A stretch of 64,000 bases of DNA, from positions 248,001 through 312,000 of the forward strand of contig NZ_JAGSYC010000026.1 in NCBI RefSeq assembly GCF_025685545.1. Reading direction: 5' to 3'. The stretch comes from Granulicella paludicola (GTDB lineage Bacteria > Acidobacteriota > Terriglobia > Terriglobales > Acidobacteriaceae). The translations under genes and the position numbers were made by a program. Below are positions 7,070 through 16,796 of this stretch, piece by piece. Every line of letters starts with the position of its first letter. Position 1 is the stretch's first letter. A model generated the notes under the pieces. That model did not search any database and was not told the origin of the DNA. It saw nothing but the letters and a program-made list of their open reading frames with translations.

Positions 7070-7966
7070 ATGCCGGCGAACCGCTTCAACGCGTTTACAG
7101 ACTATGGTGTGGGTATCGGTCTACGCGTGCCGCACTACGATCACATTTTGACGAAGAAGCCAGTGGTGGACTGGTTCGAGATCATCTCAGAAAATTACAT
7201 GGTGGATGGGGGGCGGCCGCTACGGCTGCTGGACCAGATACTCGATCAATATCGTGTGGTGCAGCATGGCGTGTCGATGTACTTTGGCTCCGCGCAGGCG
7301 CTGAACCGCGATCATTTGAAGCGGCTGAAAGAGTTGACGAAGCGCACGAAGACGCCGTGGCTGTCGGACCATCTGTGCTGGGGGTCGGTGGATGGGCGCT
7401 ATACCCATGACCTGCTGCCGCTGCCGTATACGTTTGAGGCAGTGAAGACTACGGCCGAGCGGATTCGGCAGGTGCAGGACTATCTCGAGATTCCGATTGC
7501 AGTGGAGAACGTGTCGAGCTATGCGGAGTATCACGAGAGCGAGATGACGGAGTGGGAGTTTCTGAACGAGGTGGTGCATGCGGCGGACTGCGGGATTCTG
7601 CTGGATGTGAATAACATTTATGTGTCGTCGCAGAACCATTCGTTCGATCCGATGACGTATGTGGATGCGATCCCTGCGGAGCGCGTGGCGCAGATTCATA
7701 TTGCGGGGCACTCGAAGTTCGAGAAGTACATTCTGGATACGCACGATCATCCGGTGCTGGACCCGGTGTGGGGGCTGTATGCTCTGGCGATTGAACGCGC
7801 GGGGCCGACGGCGACGCTGCTGGAGTGGGATGACAATATTCCGAGCTTCGAAGAGGTGCATGCCGAGGCTTTGAAGGCGAATCGGTATTTGAAAGCTGCT
7901 GAAGCTGCGGCTGTTGGTGGTGTGACGGCAGAGGGTGTGGGGCAGGTTGCGCAGGTGGTGGCATGA
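7070..7966 (+). CDS. bufB: MNIO (DUF692) multinuclear iron oxidase, bufferin maturase
   Basis: 298-residue TIM-barrel enzyme of the DUF692/MNIO family, which uses two or three irons to oxidise cysteine in RiPP precursors. Metal-ligand motifs appear in family order: GIGLRVPHYDH, WFEIISENYM, QHGVSMYFGS, LSDHLCW, AVENVSSYAEY, LLDVNNIYV, QIHIAGH, DTHDHPV and LLEWDDNIP. The ATG at 7070 was chosen for its GAAGGAG site; the frame is open further upstream without one. Its stop overlaps the start of bufC by 4 nt (ATGA). The expected substrate is the adjacent bufA product. Confidence 0.95.
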   Translation: MPANRFNAFTDYGVGIGLRVPHYDHILTKKPVVDWFEIISENYMVDGGRPLRLLDQILDQYRVVQHGVSMYFGSAQALNRDHLKRLKELTKRTKTPWLSDHLCWGSVDGRYTHDLLPLPYTFEAVKTTAERIRQVQDYLEIPIAVENVSSYAEYHESEMTEWEFLNEVVHAADCGILLDVNNIYVSSQNHSFDPMTYVDAIPAERVAQIHIAGHSKFEKYILDTHDHPVLDPVWGLYALAIERAGPTATLLEWDDNIPSFEEVHAEALKANRYLKAAEAAAVGGVTAEGVGQVAQVVA

Positions 7967-8865
7967 ACCTGCTCGAGTTGCAGCGACGGATGGCGGAGGA
8001 TGTGCGACGGCCGCTGACGGTGGATTGGGAGATGCGGCGGGAGACGGCGGAGGGTGAGTCTGTCGAGGCGATTGCGCAGAGTTATGTGAAGCCGAACGAT
8101 CGGCTGAGCTCGTTTGAGCGGCTGGAGATTTATAACCGGCAGTACTGGTTTCGGGTGATTGGGGCGGTGAGTGAGGACTTCCCTGCTCTGAATGCGCTGC
8201 TGGGGGAGAAGCGGTTCGATGCGATGGTACTGGCGTATCTGCGGGAGATTCCGTCGACGTCGTGGACGCTGCGGGATTTGAGTGGGAAGCTGCCGGAGTG
8301 GCTGCAGGTGCATCCGGAGTTTACGGGGCGGCGACATCAGCTGGCGCTGGAGATTGCAAAGCTAGAGTGGGCGTATGTGGAGTCGTACGATGGGCGGCGA
8401 TTGGAGCCGCTGGCGGCGGAGGACATGCGGGCGATCGGGCCGGAGACTTGCCTGACGCTGCAGCCGCATCTGCAGCTGCTGGCGATGGCGTATCCGGTGG
8501 ATGAGCTGGTGCTGGCGGTGCGGAAGGATACTCCGGAGACGGAGATGGTCAGTAGCGCTTCGATGATGAAGAAGGAAGTGAAGCGGATGAAGCTGCCAGC
8601 GATGCGGAAAAAGGCAGTGTGGCTGGCGGTGCATCGGTATGACGATGTGGTGTACTACCGGCACATCGATCGCGAGGCGTATGCGCTGCTGACGGCTCTG
8701 CGCGAGGGGAAGCCGCTGGCGGAGGCTCTGGGGATAGCGTTTGAGAAGAGCAGGCTGACGCCGGAGGAGCAGGCGGCGAAGATCCGGGAGTACTTCGCTC
8801 ATGCTGCAGAGCTCGGTTGGTTCTGCAAGAGCGAGGATGAGGCTACGGCTGTGCCGGTGCAGTAG
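7963..8865 (+). CDS. bufC: DUF2063 family protein, bufferin maturation partner
   Basis: 300-residue protein with the DUF2063 N-terminal domain (LLELQRRMAEDVRRPL, then the ERLEIYNRQYWFRVIGAVSEDFPAL signature) and a C-terminal helical domain to about residue 290. DUF2063 proteins are encoded next to DUF692 enzymes and are thought to recognise the precursor or deliver it to the oxidase. It is translationally coupled to bufB through an ATGA overlap. A strong hairpin terminator follows. Despite its Pfam description as putative DNA-binding, context favours a role in peptide modification. Confidence 0.92.
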   Translation: MNLLELQRRMAEDVRRPLTVDWEMRRETAEGESVEAIAQSYVKPNDRLSSFERLEIYNRQYWFRVIGAVSEDFPALNALLGEKRFDAMVLAYLREIPSTSWTLRDLSGKLPEWLQVHPEFTGRRHQLALEIAKLEWAYVESYDGRRLEPLAAEDMRAIGPETCLTLQPHLQLLAMAYPVDELVLAVRKDTPETEMVSSASMMKKEVKRMKLPAMRKKAVWLAVHRYDDVVYYRHIDREAYALLTALREGKPLAEALGIAFEKSRLTPEEQAAKIREYFAHAAELGWFCKSEDEATAVPVQ

Positions 8866-8887
8866 AGAGTTTAGAGGGAGATGCAAA

Positions 8888-8924
8888 AAAGCGACGCCGA
8901 CAGAGTTTCTGTCGGCGTCGCTTT
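8888..8924. terminator. bidirectional terminator between bufC and TonB-dependent receptor
   Basis: A 16-bp perfect stem (AAAGCGACGCCGACAG and its complement) with the 5-nt loop AGTTT. It lies between convergent genes with short T/A tracts on both flanks. Confidence 0.85.
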
Positions 8925-8939
8925 GGTTTGGGTTGAGGT

Positions 8940-11900
8940 TTAGAAGCTGACGCGAGCACCCATCTGGATCTGACGAGGGCTATTGCCCTGGGTCTTGGTG
9001 ACACCGAAGGCGCTCGCGCTGTTGATGCTGAAGCTGGGGTTGGCGAAGTCCAGATGGTTCATCACGTTGAAGAACGTACCGGAGAGTTCGAGGCTGGTCT
9101 TGTGCCAGATCTGAACATTCTTCTTAATGCTCAAATCCATGTTGAGGTAACCGAGACCGCTGATCGGGCCAGCACCGCCGTCACGAGCATCGACGCCGAG
9201 TACCGGAGGACGGGTGCCCTGGTAGACGAGCACGGGGTTCTGGAACATGTTGACGGCTGCAGCTGACGTACCGCCATGGACCGTAGTACCCACGTTGATG
9301 TTGGTACCCGACGAGTTGTCGATACCACCGTAGATGCCGCGGTGCGTGTGCTGACCCTGCGTGTAGCCGGAGGTCAGGATGCAGTTTTCGCTGTCGGTGA
9401 AGGTCGAACCATCTTCGCCGCCGAAGTTCTGACCGGAGTTGAAGGTGGTGCAGCTCAGAGGCTGGCCCGTACCCGCCTGAACAACGGGCGAGATGATCCA
9501 GCCACCGGCGAGGCGACCGATGATGCCGTGCTGGTCCTTGTACCACGGGGTGTCGTAGACAAGGAAGGTGTTGAAGATGATCTTCTGATCGAAGGGCTGG
9601 CGACCGTACTGCTGGCGGAGGTTGTAGGAGTCTTCAGCCGAGATGGAGCTGGAGTACTGGTTGAAGGAACCCAGACCGAGTGCCTTGCTGACGGTGAAGT
9701 TCTCCTGCGCCGTCAGGCCGTGCCAGTTGCTGACCTTGTAGGTGAGGTAGACACCGTTGTAGTTGCCATAGCCATCCGGGACTGCGATGCTCTGGCCGGT
9801 GGCGACCTGACCTGCGCTACCGTAAGCCTGGTTATTGGTGCTGGGTGGGGTGATGGCAGTGCCAGAGAGGCTGCGTGCAAAGACGAAGCCTGCACCGTTT
9901 GCGCCGTTGACGTTGTTATCCAGCGCCTGCCAGAGAGCAAAGACGTTCTGCTGGCGGAACTTGGTGAGCTGCTTGTTGATGACGGCCTGAGTGCAGCTCG
10001 GTGCACCCGTGCAATAGGAAGGTGCGAGAGCTGTTTCGAAGAAGGCCTGTGGGGTGATTGGTGAGGCATTGGTTGGCGCGGTGCTCTTCTGGCAGAGCGA
10101 AGAGGACACGGTGCAACCCAATGCAGTTTCGATCGCGACGTAAGCGGCCTCAAAGGTCTGGCCGCCCTCCGACAGATTGTAGGGGACTTGGTTGGGGTTC
10201 TTGTAGATGTAGTCGTTGTGAATGAGGCGACCGATGTAGCCGATCTCGATCAAGGTCTTGCGGCCGAGCTGACGCTGGACGGAGAGGTTGAAGGTGTCCA
10301 CGCTGCTGGGACGCAGGGTAGGATCGAGTGGCGAGGCGATGGAGACGCCTGGTCCATCGACGCCTGGCTTATAGGGCTGTGGTAGTGTGTTCGGCGGCGG
10401 TGCAGAGGCAGTCAGCGGGCTGATGCCATCGCCGCCACCCGCTACGCTACCACCGGTGCCATAACGGAAGGTGGTGGCGTCGGTGTAGCCGGACTGGTTG
10501 CAGGTGCCAGCGTTGGTGCCGTTGGGCTGCACATACTGGCAGCGGGTACCGAGCACGAGGCCGGGGCTGAGGAGCGGGTTGAGCACTTCGGGCGAGCCGT
10601 TGAGGCGCCCATAGACGCGGCCGTAGCCTCCGCGGATGACGGTAGCGCCATCACCGAAGAGCTTGTTCAGATACTTCTCATTGAACTTCGGATTCCAGGC
10701 GAAGGACAGACGAGGGCTGGCAGCACCGTAGTAGGGGTTGTAGATGTACTTGTGGTTGCCGAGGGTGTTCTTCAGCAAAGCAAAGGCGATGGTGGGGTTG
10801 TAGATCTGTCCGGACGCAGCAGCGTTCTTGCGGTTGGTGAGCCACTGGTCAAGGTGGATCGCGTTGCCGGAGGGATCGGTCCACTGGACCTGATCACCGT
10901 TGTCTTCGCTGGGGGGCATTTCGATTGCGTAGCTGAGACCATAGCTGATCGTCAGCGACTTGGCGGCATGCCATGCGTCGGAGGCGTAGAGGTTGTAGAA
11001 GGGGATGGTGACGTGTGCGCCGAAGGGCGTGTTGGGCGCGTTCAGCGACAGGACGCCGTTTGCGTTGGTGTAGGTGTTGGCTACCTGCGAATCGGTCACG
11101 ATACCGAAGTAGGTATCGATGAGGCGAGCGTAGTTGGAGCTGGCATTTGCGCCAGCGAGACCGAGGCCCGTTGCCGAATAGGAAGCTGTTCCACCACCGC
11201 CGGCATCACCGATCTGGTAGGTGGGCGTGTAGTTGATGCTGGCACCATTATCTGTGCGCTGGTGGAAGTCAGCGTTGCGCTGATAAGCAAAGCCGCCCGT
11301 GATGAAGTGGTTGCCCTTCAGCTTGGAGACGTTGTCCGAGAGGCTGAGGTCCTTACCATTCCAGATACGGGTGCGGATGTTCTGCGCGTTGACGTTGTAG
11401 GGCGAGAGAACAGTGGTGGTGTTTTCGCCGAGAGGCTCGATAGCACCGGTAGCACCGGCGATCTGCGGCGGCGCACCTGCACCCTTCCATTGCCAGAAGT
11501 TACGCAGGAAGCTGAAGTGGAAGTCGTTGGTGAGCGAGGAGCTGACGTTGGTGGTGAGACCCACTACGAGGAACCAAGGCTGCTGCGGACGAGGCGTAAC
11601 AGCGATGGGTGTACCGATCTTGTCGCCGGGGAGGACACCGCCGATATCGACCTGGTTGCTGGTGAGGTTCTGGAAGTTGTAGTAGCGGTAGCTGGAGTTG
11701 AGGTGCCACTTTTCGCCGAAGTCGTGATCGACACGGGTGACGAAGAAGTTGCTGCTCTGCGGGGTGTTGACGTTGGCTTTGTATCCGATGGTGTTGACGC
11801 TATCGCAGTAGGAGGTGGAGAGAGCACCGCAGCTCACGTCGAAGCTACCAGCGTAGGTTGCACCGTTGTTGCCGACGCTACCTCCATTGGTGACGGGCGC

Positions 11901-13181
11901 GACGGGAAGCTGGTTGTTGTAGAAGGTGTTCATCACCCCCGGCATGCCGATGTGACGAGGGTCGGCAGCGAGCAACTGAGCCGCCGAGCAGGTGGATGTG
12001 TTCCCGACTGGTGTGCAGCCTGCGGCAGCGGTCGTATTAAAGGTCAACTGCTGCTGCTGAAGGAACGCGTAGGAAGGTACCGTACGCTCATAGGTTGCGG
12101 CGAGCGGCCAGCGGAAGCCTTCGTAGTTGGCGAAGAGATAGGTGTTTCCGCCCAGCAGGCGGGGCAGAATCTTACCGCCAGCTGCGAAGCCGAAGCGGCT
12201 GTAGTGGTAGCTGGGCTTGGAGGTGTAAACAGTTGCACCATTGGTGAGTCCAGTTACGGGGTTAGCCGGGTACGGGCCAGGGGGAGTTGCTGTTGGCAGA
12301 TTACCTGATGCATTGGGGAAGTTGTTCTGCCAGGTGTTGGCATCGAAGTTGTTGTCGAGGTAGTACTCGTAGGCGGTACCGTGCCAGTGATCGTGGCCAC
12401 GCTTGGTGACGACCTGGGACTGCGAACCGGAGGATGATGCGAAGTCTGCGGTCTGGCCGGTGGTGGATACCTTGAACTCTTCGATGGAATCCTGAGGCAT
12501 AGGAACGACGCCGGCGGGACCCTGACCAAGGAAGCCGCCTGTGGTGGAGTTGGTGTTGCCGGTGGTGTAACCGATGGCGGTGCCGTCCATATCGGAGGTG
12601 TTGCTGCCGCCGTCGAGCTGGAAGGTGGTCTGGTCGGCGGTGGTGCCGGCGGTCTGTCCGCCCGGTGTGACGCCAGGCTGCATTTCCATGAAGGTGGCGA
12701 CGTCGCGACCGATGGCGGGGAGCGAGTCAACGAGAGCCGGGTCGACCGTGGTGCCGGTGGCGGCGTTCATGGTCTGAAGGTCGGCGTTGGAGGCCTGCAC
12801 GTCGACGGTGGTGTTTTCAGAACCGATGGCCATCTTGAAGTTGGCGTTGGTCTGGGCGCCGACGCTGACGATGAGGCCGAGGATCTGATCGGTGGAGAAG
12901 CCCGTCTTGACGGCGGTCACGTCATAGGCACCTGGGACGATATCGACGAGCACGAACTGGCCGGTGGCGTTGGTCTTGGTGGAACGCGACTGCTTCGTGG
13001 AGGGATCCGTGATCGTGACGGTCGTGTCGGGGATCATGGCGCCCTGCGGGTCGGTGACGGTACCGGTGATAGTACCGCTATTGGACTGGGCGAGTGCAGG
13101 CAGCGCACCGAGAAGAACGAATGCCAGGAGAAGGGTGCCGAAACGGGCTATCGCCGGCCACCGCAGATGGAGTCGATTCAT
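8940..13181 (-). CDS. Oar-like TonB-dependent receptor with N-terminal carboxypeptidase-regulatory domain
   Basis: 1,413-residue outer-membrane protein. Residues 1-31 are a signal peptide (start MNRLHLRW, cleavage near ALAQS). A CarboxypepD_reg/Ig-like domain follows (GTITGTVTDPQGAMIPDTTVTI, to about residue 115), then a plug domain and a large 22-strand-type barrel rich in Asn, Tyr and Ser. It ends in the aromatic GARVSF typical of outer-membrane barrels. The start at 13181 has GTGAGGT upstream; the frame is open 27 codons further without support. Such receptors are abundant in Terriglobales and import large substrates. The neighbouring exported peptidases hint at peptide uptake, which is inference. 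Confidence 0.92.
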   Translation of the reverse strand: MNRLHLRWPAIARFGTLLLAFVLLGALPALAQSNSGTITGTVTDPQGAMIPDTTVTITDPSTKQSRSTKTNATGQFVLVDIVPGAYDVTAVKTGFSTDQILGLIVSVGAQTNANFKMAIGSENTTVDVQASNADLQTMNAATGTTVDPALVDSLPAIGRDVATFMEMQPGVTPGGQTAGTTADQTTFQLDGGSNTSDMDGTAIGYTTGNTNSTTGGFLGQGPAGVVPMPQDSIEEFKVSTTGQTADFASSSGSQSQVVTKRGHDHWHGTAYEYYLDNNFDANTWQNNFPNASGNLPTATPPGPYPANPVTGLTNGATVYTSKPSYHYSRFGFAAGGKILPRLLGGNTYLFANYEGFRWPLAATYERTVPSYAFLQQQQLTFNTTAAAGCTPVGNTSTCSAAQLLAADPRHIGMPGVMNTFYNNQLPVAPVTNGGSVGNNGATYAGSFDVSCGALSTSYCDSVNTIGYKANVNTPQSSNFFVTRVDHDFGEKWHLNSSYRYYNFQNLTSNQVDIGGVLPGDKIGTPIAVTPRPQQPWFLVVGLTTNVSSSLTNDFHFSFLRNFWQWKGAGAPPQIAGATGAIEPLGENTTTVLSPYNVNAQNIRTRIWNGKDLSLSDNVSKLKGNHFITGGFAYQRNADFHQRTDNGASINYTPTYQIGDAGGGGTASYSATGLGLAGANASSNYARLIDTYFGIVTDSQVANTYTNANGVLSLNAPNTPFGAHVTIPFYNLYASDAWHAAKSLTISYGLSYAIEMPPSEDNGDQVQWTDPSGNAIHLDQWLTNRKNAAASGQIYNPTIAFALLKNTLGNHKYIYNPYYGAASPRLSFAWNPKFNEKYLNKLFGDGATVIRGGYGRVYGRLNGSPEVLNPLLSPGLVLGTRCQYVQPNGTNAGTCNQSGYTDATTFRYGTGGSVAGGGDGISPLTASAPPPNTLPQPYKPGVDGPGVSIASPLDPTLRPSSVDTFNLSVQRQLGRKTLIEIGYIGRLIHNDYIYKNPNQVPYNLSEGGQTFEAAYVAIETALGCTVSSSLCQKSTAPTNASPITPQAFFETALAPSYCTGAPSCTQAVINKQLTKFRQQNVFALWQALDNNVNGANGAGFVFARSLSGTAITPPSTNNQAYGSAGQVATGQSIAVPDGYGNYNGVYLTYKVSNWHGLTAQENFTVSKALGLGSFNQYSSSISAEDSYNLRQQYGRQPFDQKIIFNTFLVYDTPWYKDQHGIIGRLAGGWIISPVVQAGTGQPLSCTTFNSGQNFGGEDGSTFTDSENCILTSGYTQGQHTHRGIYGGIDNSSGTNINVGTTVHGGTSAAAVNMFQNPVLVYQGTRPPVLGVDARDGGAGPISGLGYLNMDLSIKKNVQIWHKTSLELSGTFFNVMNHLDFANPSFSINSASAFGVTKTQGNSPRQIQMGARVSF

Positions 13182-13546
13182 GGAAAATACCTCACAAAAA
13201 TTTTGCTGATGCTGCTGTGCTGCTTCTAGTTCGTCCACCGTGATCGGTGAATCGTGGAGCAAATGAAGTGGTGACGCGAACGGCTCTGCTGTGGAGGCGG
13301 AGGGTTAGGGCTAAGTTGCGGGCCGAAAACTACTCTGGGTGCTCGTAAAGCAAAAACAGGGATTCGGCACGACTGGGTGCGAAATCACCTTCACGACATC
13401 CCGGGACGGGAGTTACGTCTGCTCTGAGATACAGATTGAGCAGGAAATTATGAATAGATAAATAGAACGTACTACAAGGGGCAGAGGCACGCAAGCTTCG
13501 CTTATGGGCTCGATAGAGAAAACCGTGTCAGTTGCTAAGGAAACAT
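13182..13546. other. intergenic region upstream of the large receptor
   Basis: 365 bp between the receptor start and the stop of the amidohydrolase on the same strand. It should contain the receptor promoter. I see no gene, RNA or clear repeat in it. Confidence 0.5.
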
Positions 13547-14995
13547 CTAGTTACCGCGATAGTTATAGAGGGGTTTTTGGTTGGCGGGGATGGGGGACTG
13601 GTAGGACTTGCCCTTCATCTGGTGGGCGAAGTGGGCTTTGGCGGCTGCGACGAGTGCGGGCTGGGTGAAGAGATCGACGGCGGTGAGGGCGAGGGCCTTG
13701 GAGGCGATGATCATGCCGTCCTGTCCGATGGACATGCCGGCGGAGGCGGCGGCCTGCCAGGTGTGGGCGGCGACTCCGGGAACGAAGGTGGCGGTGGAGA
13801 AGCCGATGGTGGGGACGGCCCAGCTGACGTCGCCTACGTCGGTGGAGGCAGACGGGGCGTTGGGGTCGTAGGTGCGGAGCGGCTCGATGACGTCAGTGAG
13901 CTTGAGGTCGGGGAGTGTGTCGAGGCCGAGGGTGCTTTGCAACTGCTGCGCGAACTTTGTCTGGGTAGCGTCAAGGGTGTAGCCGCCGACCTCTTCGAGG
14001 TTCTTCTGCGCGACCGGGGCGAGAGCGTCGTTGGGGATGATGTTGGCGTCGCTGCCGATGTCGGTGACCTCGAGCGTGGTGCCGGTCATGAGGGCTGCGC
14101 CCTGCGCAACTTTGAGGATGCGATCCCATATGCCGGTGAGGACGGTGTTGGAGGGGTTGCGGGCCATGAGGTCCATCTGCGCGAGGTCGGGCACGACGTT
14201 GGGGGCGACTCCGCCTTTGGAGATGATGTAGTGGATGCGGGTGTTGGAGGGGACATGCTCGCGCATAAACTCGAGGCCGTTGCCCATGAGCATGACGGCG
14301 TCGAGTGCGGAGCGGCCGCGGTCGGGAGCAAGGGCGGCGTGCGAGGCGATGCCGTGGAAGGTGAACTTGGCGGTATCGACGGCGAGCGCGCCGCCGTTGA
14401 TGATGCTGTTGCCTGCGCCGGGATGCCAGTGGAGAACGACGTCGACGTCTTTGAAGAGGCCGTCGCGGACCATGTAGACCTTGCCGGAGCCACCTTCTTC
14501 TGCGGGGGTGCCATAGTAGCGGAGTGTGCCGGCGACGTGGTTGGCCTTCATGTACTCCATGGTGGCGACGGCGGCGAGAGCCGCGCCGGAGCCGAGGAGG
14601 TTGTGTCCACAGCCGTGGCCGGGAGCGCCTGCGGTGACGGGGTCGCGACCGGGGACGGCTTGTTGCGAGAGGCCGGGGAGCGCGTCGAACTCGCCGAGTA
14701 TGGCGATGATGGGCGAGCCGGAGCCATAGCTGGCGATGAAGGCGGTGGGCTCGTCAGCGACGCCGGGCTGTATGGCGAAGCCAGCGTCTTTGAGCTGCGC
14801 CTGCAGCAGCGTGGAGCTTTTGTTCTCGTGATAGCCGAGCTCGGCGTAGTCCCAGATTTGTTTGGAGACTTGCTTCCAGTTGGCGGAGCCTGCGTCGACG
14901 AACTTGAGCACCTGCTTGTGCGCCGTGGGTGTCGACTGCGCGAAGGCAGAGGAGGCAAAACCGAGGAGGACGAGGGCTGCAACGCGTGTATTCAT
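13547..14995 (-). CDS. exported M20 family amidohydrolase (AbgB/aminoacylase-like)
   Basis: 482-residue zinc amidohydrolase of peptidase family M20D. A signal peptide is present (MNTRVAALVLLGFASSAFAQ). Family blocks are YAELGYHENKSS, ILGEFDALPG, APGHGCGHNLLG (metal ligands), GTPAEEGGSGKV (Glu ligand and catalytic Glu) and the dimerisation/lid domain around HASHAALAPDRGRSALDAV. Closest in type to p-aminobenzoyl-glutamate or N-acyl amino-acid hydrolases. The ATG at 14995 has AAAGGA upstream. It lies upstream of the receptor gene on the same strand, with a 365-bp gap. The substrate is unknown. Confidence 0.88.
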   Translation of the reverse strand: MNTRVAALVLLGFASSAFAQSTPTAHKQVLKFVDAGSANWKQVSKQIWDYAELGYHENKSSTLLQAQLKDAGFAIQPGVADEPTAFIASYGSGSPIIAILGEFDALPGLSQQAVPGRDPVTAGAPGHGCGHNLLGSGAALAAVATMEYMKANHVAGTLRYYGTPAEEGGSGKVYMVRDGLFKDVDVVLHWHPGAGNSIINGGALAVDTAKFTFHGIASHAALAPDRGRSALDAVMLMGNGLEFMREHVPSNTRIHYIISKGGVAPNVVPDLAQMDLMARNPSNTVLTGIWDRILKVAQGAALMTGTTLEVTDIGSDANIIPNDALAPVAQKNLEEVGGYTLDATQTKFAQQLQSTLGLDTLPDLKLTDVIEPLRTYDPNAPSASTDVGDVSWAVPTIGFSTATFVPGVAAHTWQAAASAGMSIGQDGMIIASKALALTAVDLFTQPALVAAAKAHFAHQMKGKSYQSPIPANQKPLYNYRGN

Positions 14996-15478
14996 GGGCG
15001 TTTCCTTTACGACGAGATGGGGGGCGGCGAGGCTGATGACGGGTGATGGGTCGAAGATTATGGCTGGGCTGAATGCTCTCGGGCTCAAACATCCGCTCCC
15101 TCAGGGGCTAAAGCCCAGTTTCAAACGCGGCTCTTAACGGATGGGCTAAAGCCCATCCCCTTCAAAGCGAGACTGACCATTTCCTGTATTCCGTGCAGGT
15201 GCGCGAGGTGCGACGGCGGGGTCGGCTTACGCTGCTGCAGGAGCAGGGTGAAGATTTGACACTGTAGGACTCCGATATTACAACCGAAGTACGCACTATG
15301 CCTTACAAGCACTCGCGCTACCTGCGAGTGAGCCTGCGACCCTAGGCCCCTTGCTTCGCGGACCCCGTTGCTTCGTGTTGCCTTGCTGCCGAGTTGTCGC
15401 GGGCGTCTCGAGCGCGCGATATCGTCCCTCATTTTTCGATTCAATACTGATAACTGCATCATGCATGCTGGAGATGGA
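14996..15478. other. divergent intergenic region with REP-like element
   Basis: 483 bp between two divergent M20-type genes. It holds the composite palindromic element at 15104-15167 and presumably both promoters. No further gene is evident. Confidence 0.5.
15104..15167. repeat. composite REP-like element (two GGGCTRAAGCCC palindromes)
   Basis: First palindrome GGGGCTAAAGCCC (15104-15117), second GGATGGGCTAAAGCCCATCC (15139-15158), right end CCTTCAAAGCG. Same order and orientation as at 5694 and 16797. This copy and the one at 16797 flank the M20 peptidase gene. Confidence 0.8.
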
Positions 15479-16783
15479 ATGCTCTTCGCAAGTGTTTCTG
15501 CTGCTGGATATGCGCCGATTGCGACTCGCAGGGCGATTACTTCTTCCTCGTCGCTGGCGCTGATGGCGTTGCTGACAATCGGTCACATGAGCTATGCGCA
15601 GGAGCCAGCGCAGGTGCTTGCGAAGCCTGCAGTACAGCAGGCCATGCAGGTGATCAAGAGCTCGGAGCCGCACTTCATCGATGAGCAAATTCGCATCTGC
15701 GAGATTGCAGCACCGCCGTTCCATGAAGACAAGCGTGCCGAGGAGTTGGCGAAGCTGTTCAAGGCAGCGGGGTTGGAGAATGTGCGCATCGACAAGGCTG
15801 GCAACGTGCTGGGAGATCGGCCTGGAGCGGAGGCGCATCCTCACCTGGTGATGGCAGCGCATCTGGACACGGTGTTTCCAGAAGGCACGGATGTACATGT
15901 GACGCGCACGGGCAACTTGCTGAAGGGGCCGGGCATTGGCGATGACTGCCGCGGGCTGGCTGCGTTGCTGGCTGTAATCCACGGCATGAACGAGACCAAG
16001 CTGAAGACGAAGGGTTCGGTGACGTTTGTTGCGGATACCGGCGAAGAGGGACAGGGTGATCTGCGTGGAACAAAAGAGCTGTTCAACACGACGTTGAAGG
16101 GTGAGATTGACGAGTTCATCTCGATTGAGCCGGGCGGGGTCGATGACGTTACGAACGGCGGCGTAGGCAGCTATCGGTATAAGGTGACGTTCACCGGGCC
16201 GGGCGGGCACAGCTATGGTGCGTTCGGGTTGGCAAATCCTATTGGTGCCCTGGGACGCGCGGTGGCGCACATCGATGCAATTCAGGTGCCGACGAGTCCG
16301 AAGGTGACGTTCAACGAAGGCACGGTAGGCGGCGGAACTTCGGTGAATTCGATTCCCTTTGAGGCGTGGTTCGAGTTCGATGAGCGTTCGCCGGACATCA
16401 AGGCACTGGATGAGATGGACGCGAAGTTCAAGGCTGCTGTGCAGCAAGGGCTGGATGACGAGAACGCACGCTGGCATGACAAGGGAAAGCTGAGCGTGAA
16501 GATCGAACCGATTGGGATTCGGCCTGCCGGGCATACGGAGGAGTCCGCGGCGATTGTGCAGATTGCCACGCAGTCGATATCCGCGCTGGGGATAGGGAAA
16601 GCACGTTACGGTGCCGGCTCATCCGATTCAAACGTGCCGATGCACCTGGGAATACCTGCGATCACGATTGGCGGCGGCGGCAAGGATGCCGGTGCGCACT
16701 CACTAAACGAAACCATCGACGTCACGGATTCGTACAAGGGGCCGCAGAACGCTTTGCTGATTCTTCTCTCGCTGTTGCAGTAG
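15479..16783 (+). CDS. exported M20/M25/M40 metallopeptidase
   Basis: 434-residue di-zinc peptidase resembling peptidase T/dipeptidase-type M20 enzymes. An N-terminal hydrophobic segment (SLALMALLTIGHMSYAQ) acts as a signal peptide. Metal-site blocks are MAAHLDTVFPEG (His, Asp), GPGIGDDCRGLAALLAV (bridging Asp), FVADTGEEGQGDLRGTK (catalytic Glu-Glu), FISIEPGG and a C-terminal DAGAHSLNETIDV (His ligand). The start at 15479 was chosen for the GGAG site 5 nt upstream; the frame extends upstream. It precedes the M28 peptidase on the same strand, separated by a REP-like element. Confidence 0.88.
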   Translation: MLFASVSAAGYAPIATRRAITSSSSLALMALLTIGHMSYAQEPAQVLAKPAVQQAMQVIKSSEPHFIDEQIRICEIAAPPFHEDKRAEELAKLFKAAGLENVRIDKAGNVLGDRPGAEAHPHLVMAAHLDTVFPEGTDVHVTRTGNLLKGPGIGDDCRGLAALLAVIHGMNETKLKTKGSVTFVADTGEEGQGDLRGTKELFNTTLKGEIDEFISIEPGGVDDVTNGGVGSYRYKVTFTGPGGHSYGAFGLANPIGALGRAVAHIDAIQVPTSPKVTFNEGTVGGGTSVNSIPFEAWFEFDERSPDIKALDEMDAKFKAAVQQGLDDENARWHDKGKLSVKIEPIGIRPAGHTEESAAIVQIATQSISALGIGKARYGAGSSDSNVPMHLGIPAITIGGGGKDAGAHSLNETIDVTDSYKGPQNALLILLSLLQ

Positions 16784-16796
16784 TGGCTTTCCCTCT

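Noticed and set aside
10752-12308. Long open frame (over 500 codons) on the plus strand inside the large receptor gene
   Set aside because: It is antisense to a well-supported TonB-dependent receptor, rich in Val/Gly/Asp as expected of the complementary frame of high-GC coding sequence, and has no recognisable domain.
13532-15046. 504-codon open frame on the plus strand over the M20 amidohydrolase
   Set aside because: Antisense shadow of a gene with clear zinc-site motifs; its own translation is low-complexity Gly/Val/Glu.
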